In this document: in pieces, positions 1 through 5,000 of the stretch
How the letters are laid out: the number at the start of each line of letters is the position of its first letter
Position numbering within the stretch: position 1 is the stretch's first letter
Assembly (NCBI GenBank): GCA_030540495.1
Contig: JAUNWC010000145.1
Span: forward strand, 1-5,000
Length of the DNA: 5,000 nucleotides
Direction of reading: 5' to 3'
Source of the DNA: Bacteroidota bacterium
GTDB taxonomy: Bacteria; Bacteroidota; Bacteroidia; Bacteroidales; P3
Program-made: the position numbers and the translations under genes
The notes under the pieces: model-generated
The model's database searches: none
What the model was told of the DNA's origin: nothing
Seen by the model: only the letters and a program-made list of their open reading frames with translations

Positions 1-1
1 A

Positions 2-106
2 AAGGCTCCAACCTATAAAAACCTAAAACAACCTATAAGTAGTCGCGGTACTATTTCAAAAAGATGTGTGAAATTCAGAAGTATTAATTCTGCAAAAAAA
101 GTTTAA
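2..106 (+). CDS. Possible 3' end of a gene entering from the left (unknown product)
   Basis: An open frame of 34 codons runs in from the left edge and stops at TAA (104-106). The other two plus frames and all three minus frames are closed early in this stretch. The visible tail is basic and low in hydrophobic residues, with Lys/Arg/Ser-rich content ending in SINSAKKV, and shows no motif I recognise. A plus-strand terminator-like hairpin with a T-run lies 70 bp further on (176-214), as expected if a plus-strand gene ends here convergently to rluD. In AT-rich DNA a chance open stretch of this length is not rare, so the call rests mainly on the combination of frame and terminator. No function is proposed. 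Confidence 0.35.
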   Translation, partial: KAPTYKNLKQPISSRGTISKRCVKFRSINSAKKV

Positions 107-160
107 TCGTAAAAAACTAATAAAAATAAAACTTATACAGTTTGTAGAAATATTGCCTAT

Positions 161-168
161 TATCTTTG
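161..168 (+). promoter_or_regulatory. Isolated -7-like element (TAnnTTTG) of uncertain use
   Basis: TATCTTTG matches the Bacteroidota -7 consensus TAnnTTTG exactly. A TTTG at 141-144 could be the -33 element, but the 16-nt spacing is shorter than the roughly 17-23 nt usually seen. The predicted start, near 175, falls directly at the terminator-like hairpin at 176-214, and no gene follows on this strand. It is therefore either a chance match or the promoter of a very short RNA. Confidence 0.2.
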
Positions 169-175
169 TGCAATC

Positions 176-214
176 ATAGTTAAAGAAAAACTCTTTTGCT
201 ATCCTGTTTTTTTT
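176..214 (+). terminator. Probable intrinsic terminator, plus strand
   Basis: Bases 176-186 pair with 192-202 across a five-base loop (AAAAC), giving an 11-position stem with one G-T wobble and one mismatch. The stem is followed, after four bases, by eight Ts at 207-214. The T-run lies on the plus-strand side only, so the element would end transcripts coming from the left, such as the gene tail at 2-106. It faces the convergent rluD gene, whose stop is at 301. The stem is AT-rich and so only moderately stable. Confidence 0.45.
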
Positions 215-300
215 ATTTCTTCTCCCCTTGCATTTGTTAGATTCATACTTCTTCTTTCCTCTTATTTCCTAACTAACTGCAGAAATACAATAAACGCCAA

Positions 301-1317
301 TTATTTACTACTTTCTGCATACTTTCTCCACTTGTCTATTACGTTTTGCATATCCTTTGGCAAGTCTGAAGAAAAGAAAACTTCTTTATTGGTGCTTGGA
401 TGAATAAAGCCCAAAGTAGTAGCATGCAAAGCCTGCCTTGGAAGTAATTCAAAACAATTTAAAACAAATTGTTTGTATTTTGAGAAAGTTGTTCCTTTTA
501 GTATTCTATCGCCTCCGTATGTAGCATCATTGAAAAGAGGATGCCCCTCGCTCATAAGATGAACACGTATTTGATGAGTACGACCTGTTTCCAACCTGCA
601 TTGTATTAAAGTAGTATAACCATATCTTTCCAAAACTTTCCAATGAGTTACAGCCCTTTTACCCTTTTCTGTGTCAAGATATGTTGCCATTTTTTTCCTA
701 TCCTTGCTATCTCGGGCAACATTTTTATCTATTGTTCCTTCGTTTTCAGTTAAATCTCCCCAAACCAAAGCCGTATAAGTTCTTTCTATGGTATGATAAT
801 AGAATTGTTTTGCAAGCAAAGTTTGTGTTATTTCATTTTTAGCAACCACTAATAAGCCAGTAGTATCCTTATCTATTCTATGCACCAAAAGAGGATGTGT
901 TTCTTTGTCCTTATCAGAGTTCTGAAAATGCCACTCCAAAGCATTAACCAAAGTTTTATCATAATTGCCATATGCAGGATGAACAACCATACCCATAGGC
1001 TTATTTACTATTATCAAATCCTTATCTTCATACACAATGTCCAAAGGAATATTTTGAGGTAGAATTTCTATTTCTCTTGGTTCAGTGGTTAGAAAAACTT
1101 GTATAACATCGTTAGGTTTTACCTTATAATTAGGCTTTACACTCAAAGAATTAACCTTTATGCAATCTGCCCTTGCCGCTTGTTGTATCTTGTTGCGAGA
1201 AGCATTCTCTATTCTCACCATCAAATACTTGTCTATTCTCAAAGGCGATTGCCCTTTATCTACAACAATGCGATAATTCTCATATAACTCTTCAGTATTT
1301 ATTTCATTAATCTTCAT
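301..1317 (-). CDS. rluD: RluD-family 23S rRNA pseudouridine synthase (RluA superfamily)
   Basis: Cytoplasmic enzyme that isomerises uridine to pseudouridine in rRNA; E. coli RluD modifies helix 69 of 23S rRNA. With the ATG at 1317 the protein has 338 residues, normal for this family in Bacteroidota. An N-terminal S4 RNA-binding domain spans about residues 26-75 (begins PLRIDKYL). The catalytic domain follows, with NKPMGMVVHP (105-114), the signature HRIDKDTTGLLVV with catalytic Asp149, and RTHQIRVHL (246-254). The C-terminal part (GGDRILKGTTF, LLPRQALHA) is typical of Bacteroidales homologues from memory. The frame stays open to a TTG at 1353, but that would place coding sequence over an exact -7 promoter element (1343-1350), so the ATG is preferred. 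It lies 58 bp after birA on the same strand. Family is near certain; exact rRNA target is inferred from RluD similarity. Confidence 0.93.
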   Translation of the reverse strand: MKINEINTEELYENYRIVVDKGQSPLRIDKYLMVRIENASRNKIQQAARADCIKVNSLSVKPNYKVKPNDVIQVFLTTEPREIEILPQNIPLDIVYEDKDLIIVNKPMGMVVHPAYGNYDKTLVNALEWHFQNSDKDKETHPLLVHRIDKDTTGLLVVAKNEITQTLLAKQFYYHTIERTYTALVWGDLTENEGTIDKNVARDSKDRKKMATYLDTEKGKRAVTHWKVLERYGYTTLIQCRLETGRTHQIRVHLMSEGHPLFNDATYGGDRILKGTTFSKYKQFVLNCFELLPRQALHATTLGFIHPSTNKEVFFSSDLPKDMQNVIDKWRKYAESSK

Positions 1318-1342
1318 AAACTCTTTGGAAAATTGACTCTTG

Positions 1343-1350
1343 CAAAGATA
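1343..1350 (-). promoter_or_regulatory. -7 promoter element of rluD
   Basis: Read on the minus strand this is TATCTTTG, an exact match to the Bacteroidota -7 consensus TAnnTTTG. It lies 25 nt upstream of the rluD ATG, giving a predicted 5' leader of about 20 nt. The region where the -33 TTG should lie (around 1370-1377) is T-rich but lacks the G, so the promoter is half-consensus. It sits in the birA-rluD gap and suggests rluD can be transcribed independently of birA. It also settles the rluD start codon. Confidence 0.6.
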
Positions 1351-1375
1351 CAAAAAAAATAATACTTAGAAAAAC

Positions 1376-2122
1376 CTATACTTTATTTATCAAGAAGTTG
1401 AGTTGTCTAAGTTCGGCTGTGTATGTGTTTTCTTTCTCGTCTTGCAAAATCAAATGACCAAAAGAATTTGTGGATATGATTTTTGCCTTTATTTCTTTGC
1501 CAAGATATTCATAATTTCTATATTCATTAAGGAATAAAAGGTTATTTAAGTACTCTTGCTTCAAAGTGTTAAGTGTGTCGTATTTATACTTTGTATATAG
1601 GTCTATAATATTTTGCATAACCTTTTGAAACACCTTGTATTTGTCAAATTCTTTATTTGTTTCCAAACATAAAGAGGTCGGGTTGGGAGCAAAGGAGAAT
1701 TGTGTTTGATTGATATTTATTCCTATGCCTACATAGGAAGTAGCAAACTCTCTACCTATTATCTTATTCTGCACTAAAATACCACAAATTTTATTTTCCT
1801 TTACATAAATATCATTTGGCCATTTTATTTTAACCTCTTTTAATCCATAATCTCTTAATGTTTGTACTATTGCCAAAGATATTATTTGAGTTATAATATA
1901 TTGGTCGGCAGGATTTATAAAAACAGGACGTAAAAGGAAAGAGAAACATATATTCTTATCCTTCTCACTTTCCCACTTATGCTCACCTTGTCCTTTGCCT
2001 GCCGATTGATTGGAAGTATAAACGGTGTAAAACTCTTGCAAATCCAAGTTTTCATCCCTCTCCATCAAAAAAGTTTGAGTAGAATCTACACTATCTAACT
2101 TTAATATTTCGTACTTATACAT
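1376..2122 (-). CDS. birA: Biotin--[acetyl-CoA-carboxylase] ligase (monofunctional BirA)
   Basis: Activates biotin with ATP to biotinyl-5'-AMP and transfers it to the target lysine of biotin carboxyl carrier proteins in the cytoplasm. The 248-residue protein starts directly with the catalytic domain and lacks the N-terminal helix-turn-helix of E. coli BirA, so it should not be a DNA-binding repressor. Visible motifs: LDSVDSTQ near residues 9-16, the biotin/adenylate loop AGKGQGEHKWES (41-52), KWPND (100-104), KICGILVQ (111-118, with Lys111 matching the conserved active-site lysine) and VGIGINI (131-137). A small C-terminal beta domain covers about 203-245. The loop is a variant: the usual second glycine of the GRGxxG-type motif appears as Glu46 or is shifted. 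The ATG (2120-2122) lies just after the T-run of the upstream gene's terminator and no consensus promoter is visible there. It ends with TAG, 58 bp before the rluD ATG. Confidence 0.93.
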   Translation of the reverse strand: MYKYEILKLDSVDSTQTFLMERDENLDLQEFYTVYTSNQSAGKGQGEHKWESEKDKNICFSFLLRPVFINPADQYIITQIISLAIVQTLRDYGLKEVKIKWPNDIYVKENKICGILVQNKIIGREFATSYVGIGININQTQFSFAPNPTSLCLETNKEFDKYKVFQKVMQNIIDLYTKYKYDTLNTLKQEYLNNLLFLNEYRNYEYLGKEIKAKIISTNSFGHLILQDEKENTYTAELRQLNFLINKV

Positions 2123-2128
2123 TGTATT

Positions 2129-2169
2129 AAAAAAAAGACTTTATACACCCTTAAAAGAGTGTATAAAGT
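2129..2169 (-). terminator. Strong intrinsic terminator after the T9SS-exported gene
   Basis: Bases 2138-2148 (ACTTTATACAC) and 2159-2169 form a perfect 11-bp inverted repeat, extendable by a wobble and two more pairs to a four-base loop. Read on the minus strand, the stem is followed by one C and eight Ts (2129-2136). It starts 18 nt after the stop codon of the choice-of-anchor L gene, and its T-run ends only 6 nt before the birA ATG. On the opposite strand only four Ts follow, so it acts chiefly on minus-strand transcripts. Confidence 0.88.
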
Positions 2170-2187
2170 TTTGTATTTAGAGTAAAT

Positions 2188-4548
2188 TTAATAGGTTCCT
2201 TTTTTAGGTATAGCAGTAAAAGTACCCGTTTTTCTCTGCAAAAGACCATCTCCATCGGTGTAGAAAATGTCGTATATATAGGTGCCTTGTGGTGCTAATT
2301 CTCCGCTTTCCAACTTACCATCCCAGCCCTCGTTTGGCTTACCTGCAAATATTTTTGCTCCCCATCTGTTATAAACATCCAATGTATAGTATTCTAACAT
2401 AGAGCCTTGTGGTGCAAAAATACCTATGCTTTGGTCATCATCTCCGGGAACAAAAGCATTTGGCAAATAGAAAGTAAAATCTGGTACAACTCTTACATAA
2501 TCGTAAGCCGTATCTGAACAACCTGCTGCATCATAGGCAATAAGCATTATTTGATAAGTACCCGAGTCTGTTACAGGGTAGTTCTCTGTGCCAGATATGG
2601 CTGTGGATGTAGTGCCGTCTCCCAAATCCCAAAATCTATCTGCTCCATTTATGGTTACGTCTTCATAAATCAAAGTTGCAGAAGAAAGGGTAAGAGTATG
2701 TGCCGACAAAGACATTCTTGCAGTAACATGGGCTATAACCGTAACATCCACCTCATCTGAGGCTATACATCCATTTTCGTCCTCAATGGTTATGGTGTAT
2801 TTGGTGTTTTCTTTTGGAGTAACCTGTGGTTCTCTAACATTTTCTTGTCCTATAAGGCTTGCGTCCATAGGCTCAGCACTCCAAGTATATGTAACAGCCT
2901 CTGGGCAAGACAAAACAACCTCTTCTCCTTCGCAAATATAATTATTGCTGATGGAAGCAGTAGTATTTGCTCCTTGAATTTTATATTCTATGGTTTGTTC
3001 ATACACTCTTCCGCAAGAGTCTTCCACTTTGACAAAGAACTCCACCGGGTCATGAATAATAGGGGTGTAAGTTGCAGTAAGAGTGTTGCTTGCGTTGTCA
3101 TCATAATACACAGTGGTTTCAAACGGTTCTTCGTTAAGAGAGTTGGTTATGGTAACTTTCATAAATTTTTCTGCACCCTGTGAGGTTATGGTTATATTCT
3201 CGGTTTGAGGCAATTCATTGTCACAATATGTTCTGCCTCCTGTAACGGTGCAAGTCAAATCTTCCATCTCTCTACACACTAATATTATGGTATCCCTTGG
3301 AGTACATTCATTAACATATTCAGAAATAATCCAAAGAGTGTCTATGGTAAGCGGTGCTTTATTTTCATTGCGAATAAAGTCTATATAGAAATAAGCATCG
3401 TTTTGTCCATTGGAAAGAGTAAGGGTGGTACCAACTGATTGACCATTTTCATCTGTCAAAACATAGTCTTCGCCTTCTGTTAAGGTACTGGTGGAGGAAG
3501 GAGTAATTTGCACCGTGTATTGAGTGTTGGAAGTAATATCATAATTGGCAGACAAAAGAACCTTTGCTCTACCGCAACCTTTGGCATAAACACCATCAAT
3601 ATCATTATTACCCGTTACATTCAAGTTTAATTTATCCGAACGCAAGGAGTTTGCTTTTAAATAAACAGTGGAATTATAGGCTTGGTCTCCTATATTGGCA
3701 ATAGCCAATTCTATTCTATATCTATAACATGGAACAACCTCTATTTTTTTTGTGGATAAATCTACTGTATATCCATTCATTCTACAATTATCATTATCGT
3801 TAGTTATAAAATATTGAGAATAAGATAGATTACAACCTGGAGAAGAAAGACTACCACCACTACTTCCTAAAGTACCATTATTAACAGAATTAATCATAAC
3901 AGGGATTCCTGGCTCTGTGTTTGGAATTATGGCTATGTTTTCATTGGTATAGGAATCGCCTAATGTAGTAATAATATTGCCATTCTCATCATAAGGACCT
4001 GAGATAAAGAAACCAAAAATATCATTATAAGGCGAACATACGTATGTAGGGTATTCTTCTGAGGCAAAAACATAGGAAAAGGAAAGCGATTCGCTCTTTG
4101 GTATTATCCAAAAAGACATACAAGCAACATCATTCATGTGATTTGTGCCTCCTTGATTGGTATATGTTGTATATAAGGAAGGAGAATTACTACCACAATC
4201 TTGGCAATGTCCTGGTCCACTTTCTATGTCTGTCCTATTTCCTACACCTGCTTGGTCATACTTACCTGTTGTCATTACTATACCCGCAGGCAAAGGCATA
4301 TTGTTACCTGTGGTAGTAGCATTGGTAAATGTGCCTAATTGAACACTTGTGGTAGATGTTTGACCATTGAATTTGGCTTCGTGTCCATAACTATTATCCA
4401 ATTCCACACTCCCATCAGAAATAAAATACTGCTGTATCAAATCAGCAACACTGCCAGTGTAGTGTGTTACTGTAACTTGCGCCATAGTAACTTCATTAGT
4501 AAAAAACATACAAGCAATTGCCACAACAAACAAAAATATTCTCTTCAT
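2188..4548 (-). CDS. T9SS-exported choice-of-anchor L domain protein with PKD-like domains and type B sorting domain
   Basis: Predicted secreted or surface-attached protein of 786 residues. A Sec signal peptide is clear (MKRIFLFVVAIACMFF, likely cleavage after Ala23 in TMA-QV). A choice-of-anchor L domain spans about 34-300, with the hallmarks YVFASEEY (159-166) and PYNDIFGFFISGP (173-185). Residues about 311-430 and 431-525 are beta-rich and unassigned; the first resembles Calx-beta-like repeats that often follow this domain. An Ig/PKD-like domain covers about 538-604 (CEGEEVVLSC...DENGCIASDEV). A PKD domain follows at about 610-688, with WDLGDG at 640-645. The C-terminal type B T9SS sorting domain (gliding motility-associated CTD) spans about 691-780, with YLPNAFVPG, NRWG (727-730) and GWDG (741-744). 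It should pass the inner membrane by Sec and the outer membrane by T9SS. The mature part has 17 cysteines. A role in adhesion is inferred; the ligand is unknown. It is monocistronic, ended by the terminator at 2129-2169, and divergent from gldD. Confidence 0.92.
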   Translation of the reverse strand: MKRIFLFVVAIACMFFTNEVTMAQVTVTHYTGSVADLIQQYFISDGSVELDNSYGHEAKFNGQTSTTSVQLGTFTNATTTGNNMPLPAGIVMTTGKYDQAGVGNRTDIESGPGHCQDCGSNSPSLYTTYTNQGGTNHMNDVACMSFWIIPKSESLSFSYVFASEEYPTYVCSPYNDIFGFFISGPYDENGNIITTLGDSYTNENIAIIPNTEPGIPVMINSVNNGTLGSSGGSLSSPGCNLSYSQYFITNDNDNCRMNGYTVDLSTKKIEVVPCYRYRIELAIANIGDQAYNSTVYLKANSLRSDKLNLNVTGNNDIDGVYAKGCGRAKVLLSANYDITSNTQYTVQITPSSTSTLTEGEDYVLTDENGQSVGTTLTLSNGQNDAYFYIDFIRNENKAPLTIDTLWIISEYVNECTPRDTIILVCREMEDLTCTVTGGRTYCDNELPQTENITITSQGAEKFMKVTITNSLNEEPFETTVYYDDNASNTLTATYTPIIHDPVEFFVKVEDSCGRVYEQTIEYKIQGANTTASISNNYICEGEEVVLSCPEAVTYTWSAEPMDASLIGQENVREPQVTPKENTKYTITIEDENGCIASDEVDVTVIAHVTARMSLSAHTLTLSSATLIYEDVTINGADRFWDLGDGTTSTAISGTENYPVTDSGTYQIMLIAYDAAGCSDTAYDYVRVVPDFTFYLPNAFVPGDDDQSIGIFAPQGSMLEYYTLDVYNRWGAKIFAGKPNEGWDGKLESGELAPQGTYIYDIFYTDGDGLLQRKTGTFTAIPKKGTY

Positions 4549-4739
4549 TATATTAAAATGTTTTTATTATTTTCTATTTATTCTATTAGCATCTATCTAT
4601 ACATCAAAAAGCAAATTCTTTATACTCATATTATTTAATAAAGAACTCTCGCATTGTATAAGACTATATTTTTAAATTTTTGTTGCAAATTTAATAATTT
4701 TTTTTCTATTTTTGCAAAAATACTAAATATAGTTGAATT
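4549..4739. other. Divergent intergenic region between the T9SS cargo gene and gldD
   Basis: This 191-bp, very AT-rich spacer must hold the promoters of both flanking genes. The gldD side has a good -33/-7 pair (4683-4714). On the minus strand I find no exact TAnnTTTG; the nearest candidate is ATTTGC read at 4612-4617, preceded by TATAAAGA, which fits poorly. The stretch 4573-4604 is low-complexity, built of repeated CTATT and CTAT units. No RNA gene or open frame of note is seen. Confidence 0.6.
4683..4714 (+). promoter_or_regulatory. Promoter of gldD (-33 TTG, -7 TATTTTTG)
   Basis: TATTTTTG at 4707-4714 is an exact match to the Bacteroidota -7 consensus TAnnTTTG. A TTG at 4683-4685 lies 21 nt upstream, within the normal spacing for the -33 element. 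Transcription would begin near 4721, giving a leader of about 19 nt before the ATG at 4740. There is no purine-rich Shine-Dalgarno sequence in that leader, as is common in this phylum. Confidence 0.65.
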
Positions 4740-5000
4740 ATGAATAATCTAAGTAAATATATATACATATTTATTTTGTGTGTTGTTTTCTGTGCTTGTG
4801 AAAAAAATATAGAGCAACCTAAACCTCCAACCTATCTAAGATTAGAGGTAAATAAGCCTTCGTACATAACATTTGATAACGAGAAACTACCTTTTGTTTT
4901 TGACTATGATAAGGAGGCAAAGATAGAATTTTTACAAAGCAAAGATAAGAATATGCAGTGGTTCAATATAGATGAGAAACAATATAATTTTGAGATAAAC
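4740..5000 (+). CDS. gldD: Gliding motility lipoprotein GldD, N-terminal part (runs off the right edge)
   Basis: The 87 visible codons start at the first ATG after an in-frame TGA (4734-4736) and continue open to the end. GldD proteins are about 190 residues, so roughly half is present. An N-terminal lipoprotein signal (YIYIFILCVVFCAC) places the lipid-modified cysteine at residue 20, followed by EKN. The mature start, QPKPPTYLRLEVNKPSY, matches the family pattern PKPRGYFRI-LP--Y. Further matches are LPFVFDY for CPFSFEYP and QWFNIDE for CWINI-FP. GldD is a lipoprotein required for gliding and T9SS function in Flavobacterium johnsoniae. Both cysteines I remember in the family blocks CPF and CW are replaced here (Leu and Gln). 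It has its own promoter and is divergent from a T9SS cargo gene. The match is by recalled family pattern on a partial sequence, so the symbol is likely but not certain. Confidence 0.72.
   Translation, partial: MNNLSKYIYIFILCVVFCACEKNIEQPKPPTYLRLEVNKPSYITFDNEKLPFVFDYDKEAKIEFLQSKDKNMQWFNIDEKQYNFEIN

Noticed and set aside
75..92. Hairpin CAGAA-N7-TTCTG
   Set aside because: Short stem inside the likely coding tail, followed by As on the plus strand and preceded by Ts on the minus strand, so it fits no terminator orientation.
94..118. Weak hairpin AGTTT/AAACT followed by seven Ts on the minus strand, as a possible rluD terminator
   Set aside because: The stem has only five pairs, nearly all A-T, with a nine-base loop, and it lies almost 200 bp beyond the rluD stop.
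231..245. Small ATG-started frames on the minus strand downstream of rluD
   Set aside because: They encode at most about 15 residues before a stop and have no promoter or family resemblance.
278..319. Perfect 8-bp inverted repeat (TGCAGAAA / TTTCTGCA) spanning the rluD stop
   Set aside because: The loop is 26 nt and no T-run follows on the minus strand, so it does not look like a terminator. An 8-bp match is easily due to chance.
2551..3183. Plus-strand open frames opposite the T9SS-exported gene
   Set aside because: They are antisense shadows of a gene with clear domains and have low-quality, cysteine- and serine-rich compositions with no motif.
4573..4604. Low-complexity CTATT/CTAT-rich stretch as a possible tandem repeat
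   Set aside because: The units are irregular and few, consistent with base composition of an AT-rich leader.
4339..4638. Plus-strand open frame of 99 codons crossing the start of the exported gene
   Set aside because: It overlaps the signal peptide coding region antisense, ends in the AT-rich spacer and has no recognisable protein features. The spacer is better explained as a divergent promoter region.

Overview
The window looks like chromosomal DNA from a member of the Bacteroidota (Bacteroidetes). It is strongly AT-rich and carries a type IX secretion (T9SS) cargo protein with a gliding-motility-type C-terminal sorting domain. It also carries the start of a gldD-like lipoprotein gene, and two exact copies of the phylum's TAnnTTTG -7 promoter element in functional positions. 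Genus or species cannot be told from this sequence.

Layout, left to right. At the far left edge a short open frame (2-106, +) is probably the tail of a gene that starts outside the window, followed by a plus-strand hairpin and T-run (176-214). From 301 to 4548 three genes lie on the minus strand, transcribed right to left: an 786-residue T9SS-exported choice-of-anchor L protein (2188-4548), a biotin protein ligase (birA, 1376-2122) and an RluD-family 23S rRNA pseudouridine synthase (301-1317). A strong intrinsic terminator (2129-2169) separates the first two, and rluD has its own -7 element directly upstream of its preferred ATG. At the right, after a 191-bp AT-rich divergent spacer, a plus-strand gene starts at 4740 and runs off the end. 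Its 87 visible residues look like GldD, an inner-membrane lipoprotein needed for gliding/T9SS function.

Functionally, rluD and birA are housekeeping genes. The divergent pair on the right links a secreted, surface-destined multidomain protein with a component of the gliding/secretion apparatus. I found no tRNA, rRNA, insertion sequence, CRISPR array or phage feature. Nothing here amounts to a clearly new system. The points most worth a second look are the promoterless position of birA behind a terminator, the altered GldD, the unassigned middle domains of the secreted protein and the small promoter-plus-terminator unit near the left edge.
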